Positions 7,923-17,771 are shown, numbered from the stretch's first letter. The stretch: DNA of 64,000 nucleotides from Chloroflexota bacterium (GCA_023475345.1 JAMCWD010000038.1:1-64000), one strand, 5' to 3'. The notes: generated from the sequence alone by a model not told the origin. Program-made: numbers and translations.

Positions 7923-9233
7923 ATGAAAAATACCCTGGGAGTAGATATCGGGAACGGCGGCGTCCATTCGGTTGTGATGCCGTCCGCCGTCCAGTTCGTG
8001 CCCGAAAGAGAGATCCCGCGCGACTATAACGTGGTAGTGGCCGTTCCTGCAAGGCTGTTGACTTTCAGGCAGCTCACTCTTCCTTTTTCAGATTCCAGGC
8101 GTCTCACCGGCATAATCAAGGAGGAGATTTCTGACAGCCTCTTGTTTCCTGTTGAAGATGCCGTTTGGGATTATATATCGTCCAGGGACGGCAGGATACT
8201 GGCGGTTATCGCCAACAGGGCGGACATGGAAGATTTCAAAAGCAGGGTTCCGGTCGAATACCGCCACATGGACGCAGAGCCTCTTGCTCTGGGAAGGGTC
8301 GCCGCCGCATCAGGCATTAAAGACGCCCTCCTGATAGATATGGGCGCTCAAAATACGCTTTTCGTAGGGATGAAGGACGGTATGCCGGAATTTTTCCGCC
8401 TTATCCCCAGGGGCGGCAATAACCTGACTTCTGAAATAGAAGCCGCCGATTCTCTCTCCCCGGTTTTAGCCGAAGCCAGAAAGAAAGAGGCTGGGACGGA
8501 ACACCCCGTTGTCCGCAGGTTTATAAACGACCTTTTCGTAAGCGCGCTTATCTCGACACCGTTTCCGCATGAGAAAATCGTTCTTTCCGGCGGGGGCGCA
8601 GCGCTGCCGGGATTATGCGATTTCATAAGTGAAAAGCTGGGCGTCGAAACTGTTATGATGCCGATGCCCGAGGGGCTATCCCCATGCAGGGACGCCGTGG
8701 CGTACGGAGCTGCGTTATACGGGAAACACAGGGAAGATTCCGTCGAGCTCGGAGGGGTAGTTAAAAAAGAAGATCAGCCCTGGAAGGTATGGCTGGCGTT
8801 GATCCTGCTTCCCGTGATCCTTCTTTCTGTAAGCCTCCAGATGAAAATCGTGACACTGGAGGGCCGCAACAAGCAGTTTTCCCAGAAAATTGAGGTGCAG
8901 GTGAAGCAGGTCATGCCGGAAGCGCTGACAGGAAGCGCAGGTATGGCCCAGATGAAAAAAGAAGTGGAAGAGGCCGTTAACGATTATAACGATCCGGGGC
9001 GCAGAGTCCTGCCCCTGCTTTCGGACATCGGCAACGCATCGTCTCCGGGGATTACCGTAAACGAGATGGATTTTACAGGCGAATCATTTACATTAAAGGG
9101 GGAAGCCGAATCTTTCGAGCAGGTCGATGAATTCAGGAAAAAACTCGGCGCTTCTTTCAAAAAGGCCGACCTGGAAGAGGGTAAGACAACCCCAGAGAAA
9201 AAAATCAGTTTCTCCTTGAGGCTGGAACCGTGA
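7923..9233 (+). CDS. gspL: Type II secretion inner-membrane protein GspL (PilM-like cytoplasmic domain)
   Basis: A 436-residue protein. The cytoplasmic part (1-280) has an actin-like ATPase fold as in PilM and GspL: phosphate-1 motif LGVDIGNGGVHS near the N-terminus, LLIDMGAQNTLFVG near 140 and VLSGGGAALPGL near 222. One membrane helix follows (about 288-308), then a periplasmic domain (310-436) with a short coiled stretch and a ferredoxin-like tail. GspL recruits the GspE ATPase to the inner-membrane platform and pairs with GspM. The gspM gene starts inside its stop codon (GTGA overlap), suggesting translational coupling. Confidence 0.78.
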   Translation: MKNTLGVDIGNGGVHSVVMPSAVQFVPEREIPRDYNVVVAVPARLLTFRQLTLPFSDSRRLTGIIKEEISDSLLFPVEDAVWDYISSRDGRILAVIANRADMEDFKSRVPVEYRHMDAEPLALGRVAAASGIKDALLIDMGAQNTLFVGMKDGMPEFFRLIPRGGNNLTSEIEAADSLSPVLAEARKKEAGTEHPVVRRFINDLFVSALISTPFPHEKIVLSGGGAALPGLCDFISEKLGVETVMMPMPEGLSPCRDAVAYGAALYGKHREDSVELGGVVKKEDQPWKVWLALILLPVILLSVSLQMKIVTLEGRNKQFSQKIEVQVKQVMPEALTGSAGMAQMKKEVEEAVNDYNDPGRRVLPLLSDIGNASSPGITVNEMDFTGESFTLKGEAESFEQVDEFRKKLGASFKKADLEEGKTTPEKKISFSLRLEP

Positions 9234-9706
9234 AACAGATCCAACAGTATTTATTGACATTGACCGAGCGGGACCGCAGGATAATGATCATAGGGTCGAT
9301 ATCCGCGGTGATACTGTTATACCTGGGACTGTTCCTTCTGCCCGCAGTTTCGAAAATAGAGAAGCTTGAGAAGAGCATCGTAAGGAAACAGACCGACTAC
9401 AACATGGTGGCTGATCTCGTATCACGTTACCAGGCACTGCCCAAGACTTCGGGCAATGCCGGGAAGGCCATTCTTCCGTTCGTCGAGAACCTGGGAAAGC
9501 GCGAAGGGATCGCGGATAACATAGATTACCTCCGTCCTTTCGGGGACAAAGGCGGCGCCGAACTGAAGCTGGTACAGATTTCAAGCGATAAACTCGTGAA
9601 GATCCTGTATGAGTTCCAGGGAGCGGGGATAAAAGTCCGCCAGATGAATATGCGAGATTACGGCAATTCCGGTCAATGGACCGCTAAGATTTTTCTGGAG
9701 GAGTAA
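9230..9706 (+). CDS. gspM: Type II secretion inner-membrane protein GspM
   Basis: A 158-residue bitopic protein: a short charged cytoplasmic tail, one membrane helix at about 19-37, a coiled stretch (KIEKLEKSIVRKQTDYNMV) and a small periplasmic domain. Sequence identity in this family is always low, so the call rests on size, topology and position between gspL and gspN. The start is GTG 9230, overlapping the gspL stop by four bases. The product should form the assembly platform with GspL and GspF. Confidence 0.7.
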   Translation: MKQIQQYLLTLTERDRRIMIIGSISAVILLYLGLFLLPAVSKIEKLEKSIVRKQTDYNMVADLVSRYQALPKTSGNAGKAILPFVENLGKREGIADNIDYLRPFGDKGGAELKLVQISSDKLVKILYEFQGAGIKVRQMNMRDYGNSGQWTAKIFLEE

Positions 9707-9712
9707 CAGGGA

Positions 9713-10489
9713 TTGAAAAACTGGCAGAGGATATTGATGGTATGCGCGGTGTTCCTTGTTTCGCTGTTCCTGTTTTTCCCCAGGACGGAGTTCATATCGG
9801 GGGTTGTACAGAAGGAGCTTGGAAAGCATGCGATTGTGTTTATGTGGGAATCCGGCCGTCCGATGCTTTTCGGGGCCGAGTTCACGGGCGTCGAGATCAT
9901 GGGGCCGCAGGGTGCGCTGCTTTCGAAGTCAAATGTGAAGATAACACAGGGGTTGTTCTCTCGTAAGCTCCTGCTGGAAACGGGCAGCGGCTCGGCCAGC
10001 TTGAATATATCGGGCGACAGGATTAAAATGAAGACCGATAAATATCCTGTTCCTCCCCTGGTCTCTTCGGTGATGGGGGAGGGCGACCTTGATCTTTCGG
10101 GCACTTATAATGTCAGGGATCAGGACGGCGCCATGAAGTTCAATTACGAGACGAAAGGCTTCCCGCTTGCCGCCGCGCAGACACCGCTGACGCTCAGCGG
10201 CAATTTGAATCTGAGCCGGGGCAGCGGTGCTCTGACTTTCAACATGAACGGGCAGGATGCAAAAGGGAAAGGGAACCTGAATTTTTCATTAAAAGGGATA
10301 AAAAGCCTGGCGGGTGTGCCCGTCAACGGGACACTGGAAGTAAGCCTTGGCGAAGCGACGTTATATTATGATCTCAAGGGGACTCTCGAAAAGATCCAGA
10401 TGTCCCCGTCCAACCCGGGGGGGACGAAAACTCTCAGGTTGAGCAATAATAAACCTGTTTCCGTTATAGATGCGAAAGGGGCCGATTGA
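9713..10489 (+). CDS. gspN: Type II secretion protein GspN
   Basis: A 258-residue protein with an N-terminal signal anchor (about 5-22) and a beta-rich periplasmic part with alternating hydrophobic residues, as in the GspN form found in deltaproteobacteria-like T2SS clusters. The start is TTG 9713, with GGAGGAG ending 10 bases upstream and only six bases after the gspM stop. It sits between gspM and gspD, one base before the gspD start. GspN is dispensable in some systems and its exact role is not settled. Confidence 0.65.
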   Translation: MKNWQRILMVCAVFLVSLFLFFPRTEFISGVVQKELGKHAIVFMWESGRPMLFGAEFTGVEIMGPQGALLSKSNVKITQGLFSRKLLLETGSGSASLNISGDRIKMKTDKYPVPPLVSSVMGEGDLDLSGTYNVRDQDGAMKFNYETKGFPLAAAQTPLTLSGNLNLSRGSGALTFNMNGQDAKGKGNLNFSLKGIKSLAGVPVNGTLEVSLGEATLYYDLKGTLEKIQMSPSNPGGTKTLRLSNNKPVSVIDAKGAD

Positions 10490-10490
10490 T

Positions 10491-12632
10491 ATGAGGCGTA
10501 ATTTATTCGGGATTTTAATTTTAATGATTTTATTGGGTATCATGCTGTCCTCCACGTGGAGCCAGCCTGCATCCGATAAGCCTTCGCCTTCGCCGAGGCT
10601 GATTGAAGAAAATGCCGCCCGGAGCCTTCGTAACGGCAAGATAATGCTGAACTTCGAGGATATAGATATCCGTGTCCTTTCCAAGATTATAGCGGAAATT
10701 ACAGGCAAGAACATCCTCCTGGATCAGAAAGTCCAGGGAAAGATTTCGATTATCTCATCGAGGGAGGTAACCCCATCGGAAGCATGGCAGATCTTTTTAA
10801 ACGCGCTGGGAAGCTATGGCTATACGGCGGTTGATAAGCGCGGCTATGTAAATATTATCCCGATAGCCGAAGGCAGGCCCGCCATTACACAGGTCGTTAC
10901 CGGCGAGCAGGCAAGGCTGAAGGCCAATTATGCCGTAGCCCTCGTGATTCTGAAAAACGCCGATGCGAATACGCTCCAGACAACATTGAAGCCCATGGTG
11001 ACCCCCGGCGGGGCGCTTACCGCTTTCCCGCCTGCAAATTGTATCCTGATATCGGATAACGCCGAGAACGTGGAGCTTTTGACCAATATAATAACCGAGC
11101 TCGATGACAAATATAAGAAAAACGTTTTAAGAATTTATCACCCTCAAAATGTCGATGTCAAACTGGCGTTTAATGCGCTGACCACTATTTTCAAGGATAA
11201 AACCGGCGTTATAACTATGGCTCCGTTTGAACCGACAAATTCGCTCCTTGTCATGGCCCCGCCCGGAGAATTTGCACAACTGGAATATGCGCTTAAGACG
11301 CTGGAGCAGGAACAGAGCATGGCACAGAGGATGAAGAGGACGTTCCGCGTGTTGTACCTTGAAAACGCCAGTGCTGATGAGACAGCGAAGGTATTATCCG
11401 AAATCCTTACGGAGCGTAAAAGGATACAGGACGAGATATTGAAGGCTTCGGGCGCAGTCCCCGGGGCTGAGACACAGGGCAATACATCGACGATTGCCTT
11501 GAGTAAAATCACTTCCGACCCCTCCACCAACTCACTTGTGCTTTTCGTAAACGATGATGAATACGATGAATTGAGGAGCCTTATATCCATGCTGGATACC
11601 ACGCGCAGGCAGGTGCTCGTTTCTGCGGTCATAGCCGAGGTTTCGTTGAAGCGCCTCCAGGAGCTCGGGGCGCGGTGGCAGTATAATTCCAAGCAGGGAG
11701 CCGCAGGTTTCCAGGGCGGCCTTTCTATCGACGCCATCTACGGTCTCATGGCGTCGGGTAACTTCGTAGTGGGTGGAATTTCAGATGCTAGCAATGAAGT
11801 TACTGTCGGCGGCCAAACATTGACATATCCGGATATATTCGGCGTGCTTGCAATGCTGAACACAGACAGCGAATTCAACGTATTATCGGCGCCCAGGCTC
11901 CTTACCGAAGACCATAAGCCCGCCAATATCAGTGTGGGCAGCGTCGTTCCTTTTGCGACGGGTGTTAAGTTCGATGCGGTAGGCCAGCCTGTCGTAACTT
12001 ATGATTATAAAGACGTCGGGTTGTCTCTGAAACTGACGCCCCATGTCAGCCAGTCGAAATTCGTACGCCTGGAAGTGGATCAGAGCATAAAAGATGTAAC
12101 GGATTATCTGAAGCCTAACCTTGGCAGCATCGGGTACGTAGTTCCCATTCTTTCCCAGAGGGAAATTGTTACGACAGTTACGATCGGAGACGCCCAGACG
12201 GTGATTATAGGCGGCCTTATTTCCAAGAAGCTGGTCGATACTTTGAAGTCCGTACCGTTTCTTTCAAAAATCCCGCTTATAGGGGAAATCTTCAAGGACT
12301 CCTCTAAAACAAATGAAAAGACAACTCTTTTCGTGTTCCTTACTCCCCATATCATAGACAGTCCCCAGAAGCTCCTTGACCTTACAAACAAGTACCGGGA
12401 GATCATTCAGCAGAAGCTTAACGCCGAGTACCAGATTCAGGAAGCCATAGGGCCTTCTTCAACGGTAGGCACGGGGACGGTTCAGGAGCCTGCTCCCGAA
12501 GCTACTCCGACTATCGTTCCTGCGCCGACACCTACACCGGGGGTCATAAAGATCCCCAAACCTGACCCTGACGCCGTTCCTGAAAAGATAGTCATTCCGA
12601 AAGCTGATAATAAAACGGGAGATGGAAAGTGA
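10491..12632 (+). CDS. gspD: Type II secretion outer-membrane secretin GspD
   Basis: A 713-residue secretin. A Sec signal peptide occupies about 1-27. It is followed by the N0 domain (FEDIDIRVLSKIIAEITGKN, about 45-65), repeated N1-N3 domains to about 380, and the secretin domain (about 400-640) with PILSQREIVTTVTIGDAQ and the closing IIGGLISKK block. The C-terminal tail (about 650-713) is rich in Pro and Thr. Twelve to fifteen subunits normally form the outer-membrane channel. No lipobox is seen and no pilotin gene is nearby. The ATG at 10491 is preferred over an in-frame ATG seven codons upstream because it leaves a clean signal peptide and begins just after the gspN stop. Confidence 0.92.
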   Translation: MRRNLFGILILMILLGIMLSSTWSQPASDKPSPSPRLIEENAARSLRNGKIMLNFEDIDIRVLSKIIAEITGKNILLDQKVQGKISIISSREVTPSEAWQIFLNALGSYGYTAVDKRGYVNIIPIAEGRPAITQVVTGEQARLKANYAVALVILKNADANTLQTTLKPMVTPGGALTAFPPANCILISDNAENVELLTNIITELDDKYKKNVLRIYHPQNVDVKLAFNALTTIFKDKTGVITMAPFEPTNSLLVMAPPGEFAQLEYALKTLEQEQSMAQRMKRTFRVLYLENASADETAKVLSEILTERKRIQDEILKASGAVPGAETQGNTSTIALSKITSDPSTNSLVLFVNDDEYDELRSLISMLDTTRRQVLVSAVIAEVSLKRLQELGARWQYNSKQGAAGFQGGLSIDAIYGLMASGNFVVGGISDASNEVTVGGQTLTYPDIFGVLAMLNTDSEFNVLSAPRLLTEDHKPANISVGSVVPFATGVKFDAVGQPVVTYDYKDVGLSLKLTPHVSQSKFVRLEVDQSIKDVTDYLKPNLGSIGYVVPILSQREIVTTVTIGDAQTVIIGGLISKKLVDTLKSVPFLSKIPLIGEIFKDSSKTNEKTTLFVFLTPHIIDSPQKLLDLTNKYREIIQQKLNAEYQIQEAIGPSSTVGTGTVQEPAPEATPTIVPAPTPTPGVIKIPKPDPDAVPEKIVIPKADNKTGDGK

Positions 12633-14086
12633 GCAAAAAACCCGTACTGCCGCTGGATTTTCTCCAGCGCAATCTGCTGCTCCCGATTGAAGAGAACGGG
12701 ACTCTGAGGCTTGCGGTCTGCCCTGATACGCCGGCCCCGGCCCTTGAAGACGCAAGGCTTTTCCTGAAATGTGATTTCGAAGTGATGATGGTTCCCAGGG
12801 ACGAGATAGAACATGGCTTGAGAAACCTCATGGCGGAAGACATGTCCGCGGCTTCCGAAGAAGAAGGGATGGAACAGCTTGTCCTTTCCGAAGACGAGAC
12901 CCAGGATCTCTTCACCCTTTCAAAGGATGCGCCGATAATAAGGCTTGTCAACTCCGTGTTTCTCAGGGCCGTAAACAATCGGGCATCCGATATTCACATA
13001 GAGCCTTACGAAAAAGAAAGCCTGATAAGGTTCCGCGTTGACGGCGTCCTGCACGAAGTGTTGAGCATGGCGCGGTCCCAGTATTCATCGGTGGTTGCCA
13101 GGATCAAGGTCATGAGCAAGCTCAACCTTGCCGAGCACCGCCTCCCCCAGGACGGCCGGATGAGGGTAAAGGCAGGCGACAGGATCCTCGATGTCCGCGT
13201 CAGCGTCCTGCCGACACTGTTCGGAGAAAGGGTCGTGCTCCGCCTCCTGGACAGGGAACAGCAGATGCTGACTCTTAAGGGGCTGGGTCTCCTTGAAGAC
13301 GATTACGAAATAGTAAGAGATCTCATTTCTCATCCTTACGGCTCGATACTTTCAACAGGCCCCACCGGGAGCGGCAAATCGACGACGCTTTACGCCGTAT
13401 TGCTCGAAGTGATGTCGCCCAACAGGAACATCATAACCATCGAAGACCCCGTTGAATACCAGGTCCCGGGCATAGGCCAGATCCCGGTCAACCCGAAGAT
13501 CGGCATCACGTTCGCCAACGGCCTCCGGTCCATATTGCGCCAGGATCCCGATGTTATAATGGTGGGCGAGATAAGGGACCCCGAAACCGCCGACATAGCA
13601 ACTCACGCGGCGCTTACAGGCCACCTCGTATTATCGACCCTCCATACCAACGACGCCCCGACAGCCATAGCGCGCATGGTGGACATGGAGGTGGAGGCAT
13701 ATCTTTTGTCCTCGTCGCTCCTCGGCATTATCGCACAACGGCTCGTCAGGAAGCTGTGCCCTCATTGTAAAGAGCAGTACAACATCACCGACGGCGAGAT
13801 CCGGCAGTTGGACCTGCCGCCGGAGCTTGTGCGCGAGGGAACTTTTTTCCGCCCCGGAGGTTGTGATAAATGCCTGGGCACGGGATTCCACGGCCGGATG
13901 GGGATATTCGAGCTCCTGACAATCGACGAAGATATGAGGGGCCAGATTATCAGATCGCCCGAATCCAACCAGATCCGGAAGCTGGCCATCCAGAATGGCA
14001 TGAGGACGCTTCTGGCCGACGGTGCGGTAAAGGTCGCACGCGGATACACAAGCGTCGAAGAAGTATTAAGGGCTACAAGGTTGTAA
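12629..14086 (+). CDS. gspE: Type II secretion ATPase GspE
   Basis: A 485-residue cytoplasmic hexameric ATPase that powers pseudopilus assembly. Walker A is GPTGSGKST at about 244-252. The Asp box is IITIEDPVEY, Walker B lies in DVIMVGEIRDPETAD near 312, and the His box is LSTLHTNDA. A tetracysteine zinc site is present (CPHC near 377 and CDKC near 411), as usual in GspE and PilB. The N-terminal domain is short. The start is GTG 12629, overlapping the gspD stop by four bases. gspF follows after one base. Confidence 0.93.
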   Translation: MSKKPVLPLDFLQRNLLLPIEENGTLRLAVCPDTPAPALEDARLFLKCDFEVMMVPRDEIEHGLRNLMAEDMSAASEEEGMEQLVLSEDETQDLFTLSKDAPIIRLVNSVFLRAVNNRASDIHIEPYEKESLIRFRVDGVLHEVLSMARSQYSSVVARIKVMSKLNLAEHRLPQDGRMRVKAGDRILDVRVSVLPTLFGERVVLRLLDREQQMLTLKGLGLLEDDYEIVRDLISHPYGSILSTGPTGSGKSTTLYAVLLEVMSPNRNIITIEDPVEYQVPGIGQIPVNPKIGITFANGLRSILRQDPDVIMVGEIRDPETADIATHAALTGHLVLSTLHTNDAPTAIARMVDMEVEAYLLSSSLLGIIAQRLVRKLCPHCKEQYNITDGEIRQLDLPPELVREGTFFRPGGCDKCLGTGFHGRMGIFELLTIDEDMRGQIIRSPESNQIRKLAIQNGMRTLLADGAVKVARGYTSVEEVLRATRL

Positions 14087-14087
14087 T

Positions 14088-15266
14088 ATGCCTTTATACG
14101 AGTATAAAGGATATAACAGCGCGGGGAAGGGGGTATCGGGGGTGCTTGATGCTCCGTCCCGGTCCGAAGCCTTTACAAGGCTGAAAGCCCGCAGCATCCA
14201 TCCTTCCCACCTTGCGGAAGATTCGGGCGCGGCGATTAAAAAATTCAGGATCAAAAAAGACGAGCTTGCATTCACCCTGGAGCAGCTTTCTACACTGCTT
14301 CATGCCGGGCTTCCCCTCACGCAGGCGCTTGAAAGCCTTTCTTTCCAGGTTGAATCCGAAGGCATGAAAAGAGCCCTTGCCAGGACACGGTCCTCGCTAC
14401 AGGAAGGCCTTTCGTTCCCGAAGGCGCTTGAGGAAAGCCGGGCTTTCCCCGATCTTATGATCCACCTTATCGAATCGGCTGAAGCCGTAGGTGCGCTGGA
14501 GCCCGTGCTGACAAGATATGCAGGCTTTTTGAGGACTGAAGCCGACTTCACCAGGAAGCTGCTTGCTTCCCTGACATACCCGCTGATAATTATGCTGGCA
14601 TGCCTCGGTCTGCTTATCTTCATGCTGACTTACATTTCGCCGACACTCCTTGAAATATTCGGGACTCTCAAGAAAACGCTCCCGCTTACAACAAGGATCC
14701 TTATGGGCACGGGGATTTTTCTGAGGGTTTCGCTGCCATACATTGTAGTGTTGATAGTTATTGCAGTTTTTGTATTTGTCAGAATGGTTCCCAGGAAGAC
14801 CATGGACAGGCTGAAGCTGAGGGTCCCGGTGCTTGGAAATATCTACCTTCAGGTTATGCTTACGCGGTGGTCGCAGACCCTGGCGCTGCTTCATGCGGGG
14901 GGAGTTTCGATGGTAAAAGCGCTTGCGGCATCCAGGGAAGTGCTTGATAATGTTTATCTCCAGGAATATATGCTGAAAGTAGAAGAGGAAGTGGAGCGCG
15001 GAAAATCACTGTCCGTGGCGCTTTCCGCGGTCCCGGGCATGCCCGACCTTTTGCTCCAGATGACGGAAACAGGCGAGCGCTCCGGGGAGCTCGACAAGCT
15101 TTTGAATTCCGCCGCAGAATTTTACCAGAAAGATATCGAGAGAAGGCTCGCCGTTTTTCTTGCCGTCCTTGAACCGGCATTGATTATAGGGATGGGCGTC
15201 GTCGTGGGGTTTGTCGTCATCTCCATATTGCTGCCGATATTCGACCTGAATAAGCTGATTAAGTAA
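14088..15266 (+). CDS. gspF: Type II secretion inner-membrane platform protein GspF
   Basis: A 392-residue polytopic protein with the full GspF layout: an N-terminal cytoplasmic segment (MPLYEYKGYNSAGKGVSGVL), two T2SF helical domains (about 60-180 and 265-385), two central membrane helices near 165-225, and a C-terminal helix near 365-385 (IGMGVVVGFVVISILLPIF). It is the last gene of the operon and converges on the oxidoreductase at 15282 with only 15 bases between them. No clear terminator is seen in that gap. A second, shorter T2SF protein is encoded at 60384-61376. Confidence 0.92.
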   Translation: MPLYEYKGYNSAGKGVSGVLDAPSRSEAFTRLKARSIHPSHLAEDSGAAIKKFRIKKDELAFTLEQLSTLLHAGLPLTQALESLSFQVESEGMKRALARTRSSLQEGLSFPKALEESRAFPDLMIHLIESAEAVGALEPVLTRYAGFLRTEADFTRKLLASLTYPLIIMLACLGLLIFMLTYISPTLLEIFGTLKKTLPLTTRILMGTGIFLRVSLPYIVVLIVIAVFVFVRMVPRKTMDRLKLRVPVLGNIYLQVMLTRWSQTLALLHAGGVSMVKALAASREVLDNVYLQEYMLKVEEEVERGKSLSVALSAVPGMPDLLLQMTETGERSGELDKLLNSAAEFYQKDIERRLAVFLAVLEPALIIGMGVVVGFVVISILLPIFDLNKLIK

Positions 15267-15281
15267 TTTTTATAAATAAGA

Positions 15282-17771
15282 TCAATCTTCTTTCAGGGCC
15301 TTTGCCTCATCTTCGGTTCTTTCCCTCATGTAAAGCGCGCCGCTGAAGCACTTCTGGAAACAGATGCTGCAGCCGATACACTTTGCTGGGTCGGTAACGG
15401 GATGCTTTTCTTCGTTTAAAGTTATGGCCTGGTATGGGCAGCGGGTACAATTCCCGCACATCATACAGATCTCTTCGATACAGGCGGATATCTTCTTTTT
15501 CGGCGACAATGCCATGAAATCGGTAACCGGGTGGGGGAGCGCTATTCCGATAAGTTCCTTTACCGATTTTATGCCTCTTTCTTCCATCAGGTGGCTCAAG
15601 CCGGAATGGAGTTCGTCTATGATCCCGTACCCGTATTTCATAACGATGGTGCAGAACTGGACAGTTTTTGTGCCGAGAGCCAGGAAATCCGCGGCCGCCT
15701 TATAGTTCATCGGGCCGCCGTTCCCCGAAACGGTAACGCCGAGAGACGACACGTTGGCAAGTGTCAGGTTGCTGATGGGCGTTACGCCTTCGCCACTCAT
15801 GCCGACTACTATGCCTTCTTCCCAGCAGCTTTTCCCGCCCGGCTTGAAATACAACGTGGGGAATGTGTTCGCAAGAGTAACCCCTGCCTTCGCATCGGGA
15901 TATTTTTCCAGGACTTCCTTGATGGCGTTCATGATGACGACTATAGATGTTACTGCGGCGGTGAGCTTGAAAAGCTTGGGGACTTCCGGGTCGCCGCCTT
16001 CAAGGATCCAGCCGATGATTTTTGCGGTGAGCTTCGGGTTCTGTGATACTATGTCGCCTTCTGTCCCATCCCCGCCCTGGGGGCAGGAAAGGCTGTATTC
16101 GATGCCCATAACGCCCGCCTGTTCAAGTTTGCGTGTATTCGATTGCCATGCTTTTTTGTCTTGTTCGTCATTGCCTGATACAGGGCCGCCGGTCGATGCC
16201 ATCGTCAGCCTGTCCGGGTATTCCCTGACCAGCGCCGCTATCTCTTTACAAACCCTGTCCAGGGGATGCCCCGAAACGTTGTCGCAGTTGCCGTAAGTAA
16301 GCTCGCTGAAAGCATGCATGTATTCGCCGGGGATGTGTATGGGCACGTTGTCGAACGCCGTCTTCATCACGCCGCCGGGCCATCCGGCTTCATACGCGGC
16401 TTTCATCTGGTCATAGCCGTCCGACGGGGGCGCAGCGGACAGAAGGAACGGGGATAAAATTTTGCACCCGAAAAATTCCGTATCGAGCGGGACGGGCAGC
16501 CTGTCATAGCCGCGGATGATTTCGAAGCTCTTTGTAGGCTTTTCAATTACAGGCGCTGCTGATTTTGAAAGGTATGCATCGATCTTCAAAGCGGCGTTTT
16601 TGCCGGAGGCCGCCGCTTCGACGACGGTCGTCGGGCCGTTCGCACAATCCCCTGTGTAGAAAATTGCCGGGTTGTCAATTTTCTCAACCCCACAACGGGA
16701 GCCGATTGCTATGATCACGTGATCGATGTCGTTTCTTACGGCTTCCGTGCCGTGGACGTCCATGATATCTCTCAGGTTGAATTTGACGCCGGGCGGAAGG
16801 GTTACCTTTATCGTTTTCAATTCCTTGATTTTCGGGCCTTCAGCTTCTATGGAGAGGATCTTTATGCGGCCGGAAACTTCGATGTCGTATTCGACAAGCT
16901 CGTCTCTTTCTTTCGGAGTGAGAGGCATTTCGCTGAGTTTTTCCAGTGCGAACATCTCGACGCTTACTGCGCCTGCCTTTCCGGCGGTTACGGCGCAATC
17001 GACGGCGGTAGCCCCGCCCCCGATGACGGCCACCTTGCCTTTCATCGGGAAGTTTTCAGGGTTCCACAGGTAGTCGATGCCGGTTACGGCAAGGTCTTCC
17101 CCGGGGATCCTCATTTTTATAGGTTCCTGGAGACCTGCGGCTACGGCGACCGCATTGTAGCCGTCTTTCAGGAGGGATCCGGGGTCATCGATTTTAGCGT
17201 TTAACTTGAGGCTGATATTGTGGCTTTCAAGCAGGAAATCGATATCGGAGGCAAGCGTTTCGCGTGGGAGCCTGTATTCGGGGATCATGTTGCAGGCGCC
17301 GCCTGCGGCGCTGTGCTCGTCATAAACATCTACGTGGTAGCCTTTCTGGGAAAGAGCAATCGCGGCGGCAAGTCCGGAAGGTCCTGCCCCTATGACGGCG
17401 ATTTTTTCTTCCCTGCTTTCGGGCGTCTTAAGGACCGGCATTACTCCGAGCTTTTTTGCGCGGGCAATAATTGCAGCCTGTACCGACGGTATTTCCACGT
17501 ACCTGTCGAAATTCTTGTGGACGCATGCCGCCTGGCAATGCCTGTCGGGGCAGACCACACCGCAGATCCCGCCGAGGGGGTTCCGTGTCATTATCAGCGC
17601 GGCGGCTCTTTTATAATCGGAAGGCCGTCCCTCTGCAGCCGCCATTATGAAGTCGGCCGGGGAACAATCCGCAGGACACGCGTCCTTACAGGGCTTTTCC
17701 TCACAATATTCGCATTTCTCGATCTCCGATTTGAGCTGTGCGTCTGTCAGGTACAGGTTCTCAATATTCAA
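15282..17771 (-). CDS. Fused flavin/iron-sulfur oxidoreductase, dihydropyrimidine dehydrogenase-like (PreT-PreA fusion)
   Basis: An 829-residue one-chain enzyme with the domain order of eukaryotic dihydropyrimidine dehydrogenase. In order: a Cys-rich [4Fe-4S] region (about 20-85), a GltD-like FAD domain (GAGPSG, 128-133) with an NADPH Rossmann motif (GGGATA, 251-256), a DHOD-like FMN barrel (about 425-740; SLSCPQGG at 560-567, FKLTAAVTSIVVI near 601), and a C-terminal 2[4Fe-4S] ferredoxin (CMMCGNCTRC, CIGCSICFQKC). By eye the position of the pyrimidine enzyme's catalytic Cys holds Val575 (GDIVSQNP), so the substrate may differ. The start is TTG 17771, six bases after AAGGAGG. An upstream in-frame ATG at 17813 lacks such a site. 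It stands alone on this strand. Confidence 0.82.
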   Translation of the reverse strand: MNIENLYLTDAQLKSEIEKCEYCEEKPCKDACPADCSPADFIMAAAEGRPSDYKRAAALIMTRNPLGGICGVVCPDRHCQAACVHKNFDRYVEIPSVQAAIIARAKKLGVMPVLKTPESREEKIAVIGAGPSGLAAAIALSQKGYHVDVYDEHSAAGGACNMIPEYRLPRETLASDIDFLLESHNISLKLNAKIDDPGSLLKDGYNAVAVAAGLQEPIKMRIPGEDLAVTGIDYLWNPENFPMKGKVAVIGGGATAVDCAVTAGKAGAVSVEMFALEKLSEMPLTPKERDELVEYDIEVSGRIKILSIEAEGPKIKELKTIKVTLPPGVKFNLRDIMDVHGTEAVRNDIDHVIIAIGSRCGVEKIDNPAIFYTGDCANGPTTVVEAAASGKNAALKIDAYLSKSAAPVIEKPTKSFEIIRGYDRLPVPLDTEFFGCKILSPFLLSAAPPSDGYDQMKAAYEAGWPGGVMKTAFDNVPIHIPGEYMHAFSELTYGNCDNVSGHPLDRVCKEIAALVREYPDRLTMASTGGPVSGNDEQDKKAWQSNTRKLEQAGVMGIEYSLSCPQGGDGTEGDIVSQNPKLTAKIIGWILEGGDPEVPKLFKLTAAVTSIVVIMNAIKEVLEKYPDAKAGVTLANTFPTLYFKPGGKSCWEEGIVVGMSGEGVTPISNLTLANVSSLGVTVSGNGGPMNYKAAADFLALGTKTVQFCTIVMKYGYGIIDELHSGLSHLMEERGIKSVKELIGIALPHPVTDFMALSPKKKISACIEEICMMCGNCTRCPYQAITLNEEKHPVTDPAKCIGCSICFQKCFSGALYMRERTEDEAKALKED

